This document shows, piece after piece, positions 45,449 to 54,851 of a stretch of DNA of 64,000 nucleotides. The stretch comes from Halobacteriovoraceae bacterium (GTDB lineage Bacteria > Bdellovibrionota > Bacteriovoracia > Bacteriovoracales > Bacteriovoracaceae): the NCBI GenBank assembly GCA_002713145.1, contig PAVS01000007.1:1-64000 (forward strand), given 5' to 3'. The translations under genes were made by a program, and so were the position numbers. Within the stretch, counting starts at the first letter, position 1. Each line of letters begins with the position of its first letter. The notes beneath the pieces were generated by a model. It ran no database searches. It had not been told where the DNA came from and saw only the letters and a program-made list of their open reading frames with translations.

Positions 45449-46621
45449 CTACGGTTTGAGTACAACTTTTATACAATTATCTTTTTTCTCATTAAACATT
45501 TCATAAGCGGCGGGGGCTTCTGCGAGAGGCACAGTGTGTGAGATTAAAAAAGAAGGATCTATTTTTTCTTCTTCAATTAAACTAAGAAGTTGTTCTAAGT
45601 ATCTCTGAACATGGGTTTGACCCATTTTAAAAGTAAGGGCTTTATTCATCGCAGGTCCCATGGCAAATTTATTGACTTCATCGGTATAAACACCAGGAAT
45701 AGATACAATTCCACCTTTTCTACAACTCTTTATAATCTCGTTTAATACGTAAGGACGATTAGTAGGCATATGTATATTCTGGAGAGCTGAATCCTTCGCA
45801 TTCATGATTGAACTTGTAGAATGTGCTTCAGCACCTACCGCATCAATACATTTATCGGGTCCCATACCTTTTGTTAAGTCCATGAGTTGATCATATACAT
45901 TCACTTCCTTAATATTATATACCTCTGTGTTTTTAATTCCTCTGGCCATCTCGAGTCTTTCAGGAACATCATCGAAAGCGATCACTCTCTTAGCTCCTTG
46001 CAACCAAGCACTGTGGATAGTAAATAAACCGACAGGGCCACATCCCCATATTGCTACCGTGTCTGTGGGTTGAATATCTGCATTGATAGCGGCCATCCAC
46101 CCTGTGGGAAAAATGTCAGAGAGGAATAGAACTTTCTCATCTGGTAAATGGTTCGGAACTTTAATAGGACCGACATCAGCATAAGGGACTCTTAAATACT
46201 CTGCTTGTCCCCCTGGTATTCCGCCAGTGAGGTGAGAGTAACCAAATAGAGCCGCTGTGCTATGGCCTAATTCTTCTCTCGCTTTATCTTGTTTGGGATT
46301 TGATTCATCACAAAGTGAATACATAAGGTTTTCACAGAAAAAACAATGACCACAGGAAATGGTAAAAGGCACTACAACACGGTCACCTTTTTTAAAGCGC
46401 TTAACTGCAGATCCTAGTTCAACAACTTCTCCCATAGGTTCATGTCCTATGATGTCACCTTCTTGCATACCGGCCATCACTCCATTATAGAGATGCAGGT
46501 CTGAACCACAAATAGCTGAAGAAGTTACTTTGATAATTATATCAGTGGGCTCTTCTATTTTTGGATCGTCCACTGTTTCAAATCTCATATCTTGTCGACC
46601 ATGCCAGGTAATTGCTTTCAT
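45449..46621 (-). CDS. Zinc-dependent alcohol/formaldehyde dehydrogenase-like enzyme
   Basis: 390 residues. Catalytic zinc residues are in [10 protein letters not shown] and GHEPMGEV. The structural zinc loop is [15 protein letters not shown]. The Rossmann fold is [13 protein letters not shown]. The start at 46621 has AAGGAG six bases upstream; a further 38 in-frame codons upstream lie in the leader and are not needed. The enzyme class oxidises alcohols or S-hydroxymethyl thiols with NAD. It heads the operon with katE, so a role in oxidative or aldehyde stress is likely. Confidence 0.88.
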   Translation of the reverse strand: MKAITWHGRQDMRFETVDDPKIEEPTDIIIKVTSSAICGSDLHLYNGVMAGMQEGDIIGHEPMGEVVELGSAVKRFKKGDRVVVPFTISCGHCFFCENLMYSLCDESNPKQDKAREELGHSTAALFGYSHLTGGIPGGQAEYLRVPYADVGPIKVPNHLPDEKVLFLSDIFPTGWMAAINADIQPTDTVAIWGCGPVGLFTIHSAWLQGAKRVIAFDDVPERLEMARGIKNTEVYNIKEVNVYDQLMDLTKGMGPDKCIDAVGAEAHSTSSIMNAKDSALQNIHMPTNRPYVLNEIIKSCRKGGIVSIPGVYTDEVNKFAMGPAMNKALTFKMGQTHVQRYLEQLLSLIEEEKIDPSFLISHTVPLAEAPAAYEMFNEKKDNCIKVVLKP

Positions 46622-46706
46622 TATTTTCTCCTTTATTTTTTCGATTAGAAGGTGACATAATGAAGTGAAATGATCCTTAAAAAGTCGTGTGAAGTTGACT
46701 TCTAAA

Positions 46707-46735
46707 TTTACACATATTGCAGTGTTTATTTTCAA
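46707..46735 (-). promoter_or_regulatory. Candidate promoter of the alcohol dehydrogenase-catalase operon
   Basis: On the minus strand, TTGAAA (46735-46730) and TGTAAA (46712-46707) are 17 bases apart, upstream of the start at 46621. The -10 is weak, so another sigma factor is possible. Confidence 0.4.
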
Positions 46736-46834
46736 TAGATAGAAATATTAAGATTCGTACACGGAAAAATGATTCTGTCTTAAGGAAGTCTTATCCCATT
46801 TTTCATATCTAAGAGAATACCAAAGGAGAAGTAA

Positions 46835-47089
46835 ATGGTTAAAGATCATGGACCTCAGATAAAAAATGATAAACAATACGAGAGACTGCGGGATAAAGGT
46901 ATGAGCAAAGAAAAAGCCGCACGGATTGCTAATACGGACAGTCATGAAGCCGGTAAGAAGGGGGGCAAACATCCTCCTTATGAAGAATGGAAAGCTGAAG
47001 AGCTAAGAGATCGTGCCGCTGAAATAGGTATTGAAGGGCGCTCTAAAATGAATAAGAATGATCTCATTGATGCTCTTAGAAATCACTAA
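46835..47089 (+). CDS. Small Rho-N/SAP-like stress protein
   Basis: 84 residues. The N-terminal half is a charged helix (YERLRDKGMSKEKAARIAN). The C-terminal half (YEEWKAEELRDRAAEIGIEG, then KNDLIDALRN) has the helix-turn-helix rhythm of Rho termination factor N-terminal or SAP domains, which bind nucleic acid. Similar small proteins are often stress-induced. AAAGGAG lies six bases before the ATG. It ends in a 14-base convergent overlap with the membrane protein gene. Confidence 0.75.
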   Translation: MVKDHGPQIKNDKQYERLRDKGMSKEKAARIANTDSHEAGKKGGKHPPYEEWKAEELRDRAAEIGIEGRSKMNKNDLIDALRNH

Positions 47090-47423
47090 CACTATTTAAA
47101 ATTGACTGCTGATAGAGGTCGACAAAGATCCACGCACCTGTGGCAGAGATGATTCCGGCTATCAGACCCACCTCAAAACCATTGGGTGATTTCGTTATAA
47201 ATTGATACATATCACGGGTGAGTTTATACTCGTGATAGATGTGATATAGTCCAAAAGTGATGATGGTCAAAATAAGCCAAAAGAGAAAAGAATATTTTTT
47301 CATTCCCAGCCATGTATTAAAATCCCTAATTTGACGATACTGCATCCATATATTCCACAACCCTCCAGTCAGGAGTATAAGAATAAAATCTATAATAAGA
47401 TTTTTTTTATCAATTGAGTTCAT
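47076..47423 (-). CDS. DUF4234-like small membrane protein
   Basis: 115 residues. Two clear membrane segments (LIIDFILILLTGGLWNIW and FLFWLILTIITFGLYHIY) resemble the DUF4234 pattern with its WxxY/Y-H repeats, and a third segment lies near residue 90. Function unknown. The 237-base region between this gene and the protease gene at 47661 holds no gene I can see. Confidence 0.65.
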   Translation of the reverse strand: MNSIDKKNLIIDFILILLTGGLWNIWMQYRQIRDFNTWLGMKKYSFLFWLILTIITFGLYHIYHEYKLTRDMYQFITKSPNGFEVGLIAGIISATGAWIFVDLYQQSILNSVSDF

Positions 47424-47660
47424 GGCTCATCCTATTTTTAGTTTCTAAATAAAGAAAAATGATAACTGATAGTTATATTAACATCAACAAAACATAGAAA
47501 ATCATGTTGAGTTGTGAACTTATTTTCACAAATATCCTCTCTAAGTAATTAAAAAAACTTGGATATGTATATTTGATACCAGTTTTGTGTTTATTTCTAC
47601 ACTAAATTTAAATACTATAAATTCATCGGCTGTTCAGCTCTAAGCAATTGGAGTTGGTAT

Positions 47661-48458
47661 ATGAATACAAAAATTCTTTTTACAATTTTTCTTTTGAAAT
47701 TCACTTTGATCAGTTCTGCTGAACAAATCCAAGACAATCAAAGTAATCCTGGTAGACCTCAAATACATAAAAAATCTAAAGGGCAAAAAACCATTATTGG
47801 AGACGAGCTCAATTGGTATAGTCGCGAAGATATAGACGATAGGAATCAACGCAAAAACTCACTGGCCGTGGGGCACTTAAATCTTCCGGCCCGCATGGCT
47901 TCTTGCACTGCCTTTTTTATCAACGAAAATACACTTATGACCAATCACCATTGTGTGACAAGGGCATCGGATTTAAAAAAATCAAGTGTGAGTTTTTATG
48001 ACAAGGATGACAATAGAGTTAAATATAAATGTCAAAAGTTTGTTGGTTCCAACTTCTATCTTGATTACAGTCTTATTCAATGTGATGGCAAGCCTGGTGC
48101 AAAGCATGGTTATCTCTCCTTAGATAATAGAGCTCCTGCTTCTAAGTCAAGAACCAGTATGTATGTTGTGCAAGAGAATTGTAATTACCAAGATGATCCT
48201 TACTGCAATATTGATCGGTACATATCTTATGGAGATATCATCGAAGTGAGAGGAAATCGAGTGAAACACCTTGCTGACACTTTGGGGGGATCATCTGGAA
48301 GTCCAATCATTTCGACTGAGACGCATAAAGTAGTGGCCCTTCATAATGCTGGGGCGAATGCTAATGCTGAGCAAGTCAATGGGGGAGTGACCATGAGTTA
48401 TATAATTAAAGATATAAAAAAGAAATTTTCACATATAAAGATTTATACCAGGAAGTAA
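47661..48458 (+). CDS. Secreted trypsin-like serine protease
   Basis: 265 residues, with a signal peptide at 1-20 (FTIFLLKFTLISSA). The catalytic triad is visible as LMTNHHC (His), LDYSLIQ (Asp) and GGSSGSP (Ser), in the order of the S1 family (V8-type). Cysteines in ASCTAFF and NHHC would form the usual disulfide. Residues 21-60 are a Gln/Lys-rich propeptide-like segment. A secreted protease would fit a predatory or scavenging lifestyle, which is an inference. A terminator follows at 48559. Confidence 0.88.
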   Translation: MNTKILFTIFLLKFTLISSAEQIQDNQSNPGRPQIHKKSKGQKTIIGDELNWYSREDIDDRNQRKNSLAVGHLNLPARMASCTAFFINENTLMTNHHCVTRASDLKKSSVSFYDKDDNRVKYKCQKFVGSNFYLDYSLIQCDGKPGAKHGYLSLDNRAPASKSRTSMYVVQENCNYQDDPYCNIDRYISYGDIIEVRGNRVKHLADTLGGSSGSPIISTETHKVVALHNAGANANAEQVNGGVTMSYIIKDIKKKFSHIKIYTRK

Positions 48459-48558
48459 GGTTGGAGGCTGTCGTTAATTTAAACGTTATAAATATACCTT
48501 TTTTCTGTTCACACCGTATCCTGGCTGAATAGTCCGATACACGTTTCAATCTCTCAAA

Positions 48559-48597
48559 GAAGCTGCCTAGTCGAGCTAAATAGGCAGCTTCCTTTTT
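48559..48597. terminator. Strong 11-bp terminator between convergent genes
   Basis: GAAGCTGCCTA (48559-48569) pairs perfectly with TAGGCAGCTTC (48581-48591), followed by TTTTT at 48593-48597. The plus-strand reading is a good terminator for the protease gene. The minus-strand reading has only three T, so it is weaker for the small gene beyond. Confidence 0.85.
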
Positions 48598-48789
48598 CTA
48601 CTTGTTTTTCTTATCTGTTTGATCTTTTTCTATCTTTTCAATTTCTTTAAAAAGTTTATCTGCCTCTGTATATAGTTTAGCGTACTCGGCCATTTTACCA
48701 TTGCGTTGGGCATGAACAGCTTTTTCTAACAAGAGATCATGTTGCTTGCGTAGCTTCTTCGTTGGATTGCTTTTAAATAGACCGAACAT
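48598..48789 (-). CDS. Lacal_2735/DUF6435-like small protein
   Basis: 63 residues. It starts MFGLFKSNPTKKL and continues as one long charged helix (LRKQHDLLLEKAVHAQRN, then YTEADKLFKEIEKIE), the pattern of the Lacal_2735 family. The second ATG (48789) was chosen because the family starts MFGLFK and AAAGGA lies seven bases upstream; the ATG one codon earlier is possible. Function unknown. Confidence 0.7.
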   Translation of the reverse strand: MFGLFKSNPTKKLRKQHDLLLEKAVHAQRNGKMAEYAKLYTEADKLFKEIEKIEKDQTDKKNK

Positions 48790-48960
48790 CATTTTATCCT
48801 TTTATAGAGTCAATAGATAACTTAAACCAGCGAGAAAAATTTAGGAATAGCTGTCAAGCATTTGTATAGTTTTGTTACCATGGCAAAAGCTAGGATAAAA
48901 CTACATATTTCTATCACATCTAAATTAAAACTTAAGAGTATGATCTCTTGGAGGTAGATT

Positions 48961-49533
48961 ATGGCGAGAGCAAAAGATTATACTTATTTTCCCTTTTATG
49001 ACACTCATCTTAGAGATGGTTATGGGCCTGTTTTAAATCGAAGCTTTGTCATAGAAATACCTGCTGATTTTGCCACCATGCAAAGAGTTTTTAAAAAACT
49101 CCAGCAGCGTTTTAATGATTTTACTGACTCTGACAGCTTTGAATGGGTGCGAACTAAGAAATCACAGCACAAACTAAGAAGTATGTTTAGAATTAAAAAA
49201 GTGATTAAGTTTCCCGTGATCTCAAGAAAAAATTCTGAAAATGAGATCATCCTTCAACACAGTAAAAAGAATACGATCATGGGAAACACTAGATTCACTA
49301 TTGTTGAATCTAAGAAGAATTACTTACAAGTTGATATGCGTATTCGGTACCGAAACGTATTTTCATTTTTTCTGTTCGAAAAAATTGGTCTAAGTCGAGA
49401 GCTGCACAAAGCCTGGATTCAAATTCTACGCTATTTTTATTTTGAATGTACCGGAAAAGAAACTCCAGCGCATAAGATTTTTATAGATCAAAAAATGATG
49501 AATATCGAAAGAGATAAAGGACACTTATTTTAA
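48961..49533 (+). CDS. GYGPV-motif protein, paralogue of the gene at 42728
   Basis: 190 residues. It has THLRDGYGPVLNRSF near the N terminus, and its C-terminal half (RYRNVFSFFLFEKIGLSREL, then a long Trp/Phe helix) parallels the protein at 42728. No catalytic residues are evident. GGAGG lies seven bases before the ATG. It is a single gene convergent with the radical SAM gene. A small-molecule or lipid-binding fold is possible, but I cannot name it. Confidence 0.6.
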   Translation: MARAKDYTYFPFYDTHLRDGYGPVLNRSFVIEIPADFATMQRVFKKLQQRFNDFTDSDSFEWVRTKKSQHKLRSMFRIKKVIKFPVISRKNSENEIILQHSKKNTIMGNTRFTIVESKKNYLQVDMRIRYRNVFSFFLFEKIGLSRELHKAWIQILRYFYFECTGKETPAHKIFIDQKMMNIERDKGHLF

Positions 49534-49535
49534 GT

Positions 49536-50429
49536 TTACATGCTCGCTGGCATTTTGGGGTATACACCCGCTGGAGTCTGTTTAATCCAAAGTTTGAGTG
49601 TTTCCAGAATCTGAGCTTTGTCTTGAGGGAGAATGCCGCCAATAGGCTTGGCATTAGAGACATGATTGGCCCTGAAAATGACTTTATTCAAATCAAAAGT
49701 TGATTGCTCTAAGATATCATGCATCTCAATCAAAAGTTCTTTACTAGTCAGAGGCTCAATTAAACCTCGCTCTACCATGCGATGATAAGGGGTGCCTGGT
49801 ATGGCAAAAGTGGTTAAGAAAGAAAAATACTCAGGGTTGGTCTGGGATAAGACTTCTGCTGTGGCCCGAATATGTTGTTCGGAGTATTTCTTACCTCCAA
49901 TCCCCAGCATAGCAATGGTGGATAATTTGAAGCCTTGTTCTTTGATTTTGAGTGAAGCTTCAATCATATCTTGAGCGGTGTTACCTTTCACCACCATATG
50001 AAGAATTTTATCATCTCCACTTTCAAGACCTAAATACGCCATAGTCAATTTTTTTTGAGCAAGTGTTTTGAGTTGCTCTGATGTTTTCTCTAAAATATTC
50101 TCAGCGGTTGCATAAACTCCTATTCTTCTCACCTCAGGAAAAAACTCATGAATACAATCAAGTGTCTCCTCGAGAATGTCCATCGGTGCTCCGAGGGCAT
50201 CACCATCACAGAGAAAAATTTTCTCAGGCTGCATTCCTGCCCGTGCACATTTTGCTATATCAGCTTTAATGTCTTGGATAGGTCTGACTTTATAGGTCTT
50301 AGAGCGATACATATCACAATAGGTGCACTTATTATTTGAACATCCGATGGTGAGCTGTATAAGCAGAGATCTCCACTCGGAAGGTGGTCGGTAGACAGGG
50401 GGTTCATATTCAATTGGAGGCGTAAAAAA
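49536..50429 (-). CDS. Radical SAM protein
   Basis: About 297 residues from the ATG at 50429. CSNNKCTYC is the CxxxCxxC iron-sulfur motif. YGRP-like and glycine-rich AdoMet motifs follow (FLCDGDALGAP; YLGLESGDDKIL; VVKGNT). The family starts PPVYRPPSEW, so the ATG at 50429 fits; in-frame starts up to 50666 would overlap the divergent gene and lack a ribosome-binding site. The substrate is unknown. The gene is divergent from the flavoprotein at 50550. Confidence 0.82.
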   Translation of the reverse strand, partial: FFTPPIEYEPPVYRPPSEWRSLLIQLTIGCSNNKCTYCDMYRSKTYKVRPIQDIKADIAKCARAGMQPEKIFLCDGDALGAPMDILEETLDCIHEFFPEVRRIGVYATAENILEKTSEQLKTLAQKKLTMAYLGLESGDDKILHMVVKGNTAQDMIEASLKIKEQGFKLSTIAMLGIGGKKYSEQHIRATAEVLSQTNPEYFSFLTTFAIPGTPYHRMVERGLIEPLTSKELLIEMHDILEQSTFDLNKVIFRANHVSNAKPIGGILPQDKAQILETLKLWIKQTPAGVYPKMPASM

Positions 50430-50549
50430 CATGTCTAACAAATAACGTCGTTCCCATTCATTTTCAAGCCTATAAATTTTATAAATAAATTCAACAAGAG
50501 CTAAGTCTTTGATATAACGAATCATTAAAAATTTTGATATGGGTAAAGA

Positions 50550-51725
50550 GTGCAAAAAATAACCACCGATATAGTTATTATAGGAGCAGGTGCAGCAGGA
50601 ATGATGGCCGCTCATTTTTGTGCCCTTAAAGGAAAACAAGTTTATCTTTTGGATCATAATAAACAAGTGGGGCGAAAAATTCTTATCTCTGGGGGAGGGA
50701 AGTGTAACTTCACTAATATCTTTGGATCAAGTGCAGAAGAGTATCATAGTGAAAATAAACATTTCGTAAAGTCTGCTCTCTCCCGTTACACATGTTATGA
50801 TTTTTTAGAGCTTATTGAAAAAAATAAAATACCTTATGAGCAAAGAGAGGTGGGGAAACTTTTTTGTCTTCGCTCGGCAAAAGATATTGTAAATGCTTTG
50901 TTAGAACAACTTCAAAAACCTAATATCCACTTAAAGCTCGAACAAAAAAACTTAGATGTGGAAATCCATGATGATGGCTTTCGAGTTTTTAATTCTCACG
51001 TTGAATACTTTTGTAACTCTTTGGTGATAGCGACAGGAGGGATTGTCCTGCCTTCAATTGGGGCCAGTGACTTTGGTCACAAACTAGCGAAGAGAGTGGG
51101 ACACAAAATTCTGCCCATGTCTCCCGCACTCGTTCCCTTTAAAGTGGAAGGTTGGAGTGAACTATCAGGGAATGCCATTAAAGCAGGTATTACTTGCAAT
51201 GGATATTACGTCGCAGAAAATGTTTTGTTTACTCACAAAGGATTAAGTGGGCCTGGTGTTCTTAAGGCCTCTCTTTTTTGGAATCCTGGAGATTTTATTG
51301 AAATTAACTGGCTGCCTCAATATCATATCTCCGATATACTCAAGTCAGCTTCAGGACAAAAACAACTTAACTCCGTTCTCTCAGAGTATCTACCTAAGTC
51401 ATTTATAAAATTATTTTTTGAAAAGATAGATTTCGATAGCTCAATTCATATTGCAAAAATTTCTAAAAAAGAAGAACTGATGTTAGAAAAAAATCTCCAT
51501 CATATGGTGATCACACCCAGTGGCACAGAAGGTTTTCGTAAAGCTGAAGTCACCCGCGGGGGAGTGAGTACTGAGTTTATTTCATCAAAGACCATGGAGA
51601 GTAAACTGCAAAAAAAACTCTATTTTATTGGTGAGGTCCTCGATGTCACAGGTCAGTTGGGAGGCCATAATTTTCAATGGTGCTGGGCCAGCGCCTATGC
51701 CGTTGGGCAAGCGATAGCGGAATGA
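50550..51725 (+). CDS. HI0933/YhiN-type flavoprotein
   Basis: 391 residues. The FAD-binding Rossmann start is VIIGAGAAGMMAAHF, followed by GRKILISGGGKCNFTN, the signature of the HI0933 family (aminoacetone oxidase-like). GGIVLPSIGASDFGHKLA and the C-terminal GEVLDVTGQLGGHNFQWCWASAYAVG complete the family pattern. The start is GTG at 50550. A redox or housekeeping role is likely, but the physiological substrate is unknown. Confidence 0.88.
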   Translation: MQKITTDIVIIGAGAAGMMAAHFCALKGKQVYLLDHNKQVGRKILISGGGKCNFTNIFGSSAEEYHSENKHFVKSALSRYTCYDFLELIEKNKIPYEQREVGKLFCLRSAKDIVNALLEQLQKPNIHLKLEQKNLDVEIHDDGFRVFNSHVEYFCNSLVIATGGIVLPSIGASDFGHKLAKRVGHKILPMSPALVPFKVEGWSELSGNAIKAGITCNGYYVAENVLFTHKGLSGPGVLKASLFWNPGDFIEINWLPQYHISDILKSASGQKQLNSVLSEYLPKSFIKLFFEKIDFDSSIHIAKISKKEELMLEKNLHHMVITPSGTEGFRKAEVTRGGVSTEFISSKTMESKLQKKLYFIGEVLDVTGQLGGHNFQWCWASAYAVGQAIAE

Positions 51726-51832
51726 TATTATTCTAAATGTGAAGTTTTTATAACAATAATTTGACCAACAATGAATTCAAGTTCCTCTAGACAAAGGTAT
51801 GATTCCTTAGAAATTTTATAAAAGGGGAGTCT

Positions 51833-52372
51833 ATGAATAATTACCTTAAACTTGGCTTGATTGTATTAAGTTCTATGTTTGTCATGTACGGAGTTACCTA
51901 TCTGAGTAGTGTGGATATGACTCATGTGTACTGGAGTGAATCTAGACTCTATATGACCCTTATTATGGGGGCGGCATTGACAGCTATTTTGCTGGGGCTT
52001 ATGCGCAATGCTTTTTACCACAAACTCGCCAATAAAGTTATTTATGCGACTTCTGCTGTGGTCTTTGTGCTCTCCCTCACACTTATAAGATCTCAAATAA
52101 CTGTTGGTGATCATGGCTGGATGAGTGCTATGATCCCGCATCATTCAACATCAATTCTTCAGAGTAAAAATGCTGATATTGAAGATGTGAGAGTGAAAAG
52201 ACTGGCGCAACAAATTGTAAAAAATCAAGAGCGCGAGATTCAAATCATGAAATGGCTTATGAACGATATTGATAAAAATGGACGTGTCAAAAACTCTGAG
52301 TTTCTCTTAGGTCGAACGTTACCCGACTTTGACGAGTTTAAAGATTCTGATGAAACAGAATATTCTGAATAA
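51833..52372 (+). CDS. DUF305 membrane protein
   Basis: 179 residues. Three membrane segments lie in the first 90 residues. The DUF305 signature WMSAMIPHH (an MxxxHH type metal site) follows near residue 100, then a charged helix. Members are often linked to copper handling. The gene ends one base before the convergent SulP gene. AGGGGAG is the ribosome-binding site. Confidence 0.82.
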   Translation: MNNYLKLGLIVLSSMFVMYGVTYLSSVDMTHVYWSESRLYMTLIMGAALTAILLGLMRNAFYHKLANKVIYATSAVVFVLSLTLIRSQITVGDHGWMSAMIPHHSTSILQSKNADIEDVRVKRLAQQIVKNQEREIQIMKWLMNDIDKNGRVKNSEFLLGRTLPDFDEFKDSDETEYSE

Positions 52373-53896
52373 TCAATCGTCCATTAAGACATGGTAGTGG
52401 GGGTCATGATCTTTATCATACTCTACCACCGCACGTGCCTTACCTAGTAAGTCCGCACATTCAGGACTTACATGGCGCAAGCACACTCTTTTACCCAGTT
52501 TAGCGTACCTCTCTGTGAGATAATTGAGGGCTTCAATAGCACTTTGGTCTGCCACTCGTGACTCTTTAAAATCGACAATAATATCTTTGGGGTCGCCCTT
52601 AGGATCAAATTTACTATGAAAGTTTGCAATCGAGGCAAAGAAAAGTGGGCCATACATTTCATAATGTTTCACACCTTTCTCATCGGTATGTTTGCGTGCT
52701 CTAATCCTCACCGCATTATCCCAAGCAAAAACCAGGGCCGCTAAAATCACACCGGCTAACACAGCAATGGCAAGATCGAAAACCAGCGTTAATATAGTCA
52801 CTCCAATAATAATGATGGCATCTGATTTAGGAATACGATGAAGAATATTGAGAGTGGTCCATTCAAATGTACCAATAGACACCATAAACATAACACCCAC
52901 TAGGGCGGCCATGGGGATTTGCTCAATCAATGATGATCCTACAAGGATAAAAGAGATCAATCCAAGAGAGGCGACAATTCCTGAAAGCCTGGAGCGTCCC
53001 CCGGAGCTGACATTAATAATACTTTGTCCAATCATGGCACAACCACCCATACCACCAAAAAATCCGGTGACAACGTTAGCTGCCCCTTGAGCGACAGACT
53101 CTTTATTTCCTCTTCCTCTGGTTTCAGTCATCTCATCAATAAGAGTGAGGGTGAGGAGGGATTCTATAAGTCCAATTCCTGCTAAAATAAGCGAATAAGG
53201 GAGAATAACTTTGAGCATCTCAAGGTCCCAAGGAACATCGGGGATATTAAATTGAGGCAGGCCACCTTTAATTGAAGCCAGGTCACCTACGGTTTTCGTA
53301 TCAAGATCAAAAAGTATAGCGATGAGGGAAGTCACCAAAATACCGGCTAGAGGTCCTGGGATGGCTTTGCTTATCTTGGGTAGAATATAAATAATCGCCA
53401 TGGTTAAAAAGGTTAGCCCCATCATAATAAAAAGGGGGACACCTGTGATCCATTGGACTTGTCCAGCGACTTCTGTTTTAAATTGGGGAAGTTGCGCTAA
53501 GAAAATAACGATGGCCAACCCATTAACGAACCCATAAATAACGGGGGTGGGAACGAGTCTGATAAATTTTCCAAATCTTAAAAGTCCAAAAAGAATTTGT
53601 ATCATTCCCATTAAAATGATGGCCGCAAATAAGTATTGCACTCCATGGCTGACCACTAAACTGACCATAACAACAGCGAGAGCTCCCGTTGCCCCAGAAA
53701 TCATCCCCGGTCTTCCACCAAAAACAGATGTGATCAAACAGACGATAAAAGCAGCATAAAGTCCAACTAAGGGGGAAACCTGAGCAATCAGGGCGAAAGC
53801 CACCGCTTCTGGAACCAGGGCCAGAGCAACAGTAAGACCTGAGAGTATTTCAGTTTTATACTCTATATTTTTGAAGTTATTCAAATTTAATAGCAT
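52373..53896 (-). CDS. SulP-family anion transporter with a STAS domain
   Basis: 507 residues. About a dozen membrane segments occupy residues 10-400, with family motifs VPEAVAFALIAQVSPLVGLY, PGMISGATGALAVV and MGGCAMIGQSIINVSSGG. The C-terminal STAS domain (MYGPLFFASIANFHSKF, then IVDFKESRVADQSAIEAL) is complete. Such proteins carry bicarbonate or sulfate with sodium or protons. The start at 53896 follows AGAGG; the 22 upstream codons to 53962 are not needed. It is divergent from the DUF3050 gene with FNR-type boxes between them. Confidence 0.85.
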   Translation of the reverse strand: MLLNLNNFKNIEYKTEILSGLTVALALVPEAVAFALIAQVSPLVGLYAAFIVCLITSVFGGRPGMISGATGALAVVMVSLVVSHGVQYLFAAIILMGMIQILFGLLRFGKFIRLVPTPVIYGFVNGLAIVIFLAQLPQFKTEVAGQVQWITGVPLFIMMGLTFLTMAIIYILPKISKAIPGPLAGILVTSLIAILFDLDTKTVGDLASIKGGLPQFNIPDVPWDLEMLKVILPYSLILAGIGLIESLLTLTLIDEMTETRGRGNKESVAQGAANVVTGFFGGMGGCAMIGQSIINVSSGGRSRLSGIVASLGLISFILVGSSLIEQIPMAALVGVMFMVSIGTFEWTTLNILHRIPKSDAIIIIGVTILTLVFDLAIAVLAGVILAALVFAWDNAVRIRARKHTDEKGVKHYEMYGPLFFASIANFHSKFDPKGDPKDIIVDFKESRVADQSAIEALNYLTERYAKLGKRVCLRHVSPECADLLGKARAVVEYDKDHDPHYHVLMDD

Positions 53897-54024
53897 GGGG
53901 ATGCCTCTAGAAAAAGATTGTTTAAGTTTCCTTAAGGTAGTGGATTTACTGCTTAAATACAAGTTTAAAGTGAGTTAAATCTGTATAAATGACGCTCATG
54001 AAGGAGTGGGATACCGACCAAACA

Positions 54025-54068
54025 TTGATCTAGGTCAAATTGATTTAGATCTTCTTTTTTGATATTTT
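54025..54068 (+). promoter_or_regulatory. Two FNR/CRP-type boxes on a leaderless promoter
   Basis: TTGATCTAGGTCAA (54025-54038) matches the FNR/Anr/Dnr consensus TTGAT-N4-ATCAA in nine of ten positions. TTGATTTAGATCTT (54040-54053) matches in eight. The second box overlaps a -35 TTGATT (54040-54045), 17 bases before TATTTT (54063-54068), so the start falls at the ATG at 54075. The first box would be centred near -43, close to a class II activator site. No Shine-Dalgarno lies between the -10 and the ATG. Confidence 0.65.
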
Positions 54069-54074
54069 ATTCTT

Positions 54075-54851
54075 ATGAATCAAAATATTTTAAATTTCCA
54101 GAACCAACTTGTGAGTCATCCGGTCTATAACCAGCTCAACTCATTAGAAAATATTCAAACCTTTATGAAGTACCACGTTTTTGCAGTGTGGGACTTTATG
54201 AGTTTATTAAAATCTCTGCAAAAAGAAATCACCTGTGTTGAGCTTCCTTGGCTGGACTCTCGTTATTCCGCTGAAACAGTCCGATTGATCAATGAAATTG
54301 TTTTGAGTGAAGAATCTGATGTGGACGAGCAGGGTGTGGCCACCAGTCATTTTGCTTTGTACCTAAGAGCGATGAAAGAGGTGGGAGCTGATACCAGTCT
54401 CATTGAGACATTCCTTGAAACTCAGGATTACTCAATGCTGCCAGAGGAATTAGCTGAGGTGGTTCAGTTTCATATTGATCTCGCTCAGAGAGGAAAAGTT
54501 CATGAGGTCGCAGCGTCTTTTTTCTATGGTCGTGAAAAGCTCATCCCGGATATGTTTATCTCTATCGTTCAAACAATTATTCTCTCTGGTGTGACTTGTC
54601 CAGCGTTCACCCATTATCTAAATAGGCATATTGAATTAGATGGAGGGGATCACGGTCCCAAAGCCGAGGCCTGTTTAAATCAGCTTTTAAAAACTGATAA
54701 AGATAAGAGCGAGTCTGAAGCCATTGCTATGAAATCTCTTGAGATGAGAGATAAATTGTGGAATTTTATTTTAAGCGAGATAACAATATCTAGGCCCAAA
54801 AATTCAGAATCTTTGCATTCAGAACAGCTTTTAGAATATCAGACTGAGTAA
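54075..54851 (+). CDS. DUF3050 heme-oxygenase-like protein
   Basis: 258 residues. The N-terminal YHVFAVWDFMSLLKSLQ and the C-terminal YLNRHIELDGGDHGPKA are hallmarks of DUF3050, a helical heme-oxygenase-like family. Iron-binding histidine and acidic residues are in these two blocks. The mRNA appears to be leaderless. The 3' end overlaps the convergent CBS gene by 62 bases. The FNR-type boxes suggest control by oxygen or nitric oxide. Confidence 0.82.
   Translation: MNQNILNFQNQLVSHPVYNQLNSLENIQTFMKYHVFAVWDFMSLLKSLQKEITCVELPWLDSRYSAETVRLINEIVLSEESDVDEQGVATSHFALYLRAMKEVGADTSLIETFLETQDYSMLPEELAEVVQFHIDLAQRGKVHEVAASFFYGREKLIPDMFISIVQTIILSGVTCPAFTHYLNRHIELDGGDHGPKAEACLNQLLKTDKDKSESEAIAMKSLEMRDKLWNFILSEITISRPKNSESLHSEQLLEYQTE

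Noticed and set aside
50430-50666. A longer radical SAM protein from an upstream start
   Set aside because: It would overlap the divergent flavoprotein gene, and the added residues are not family-like.
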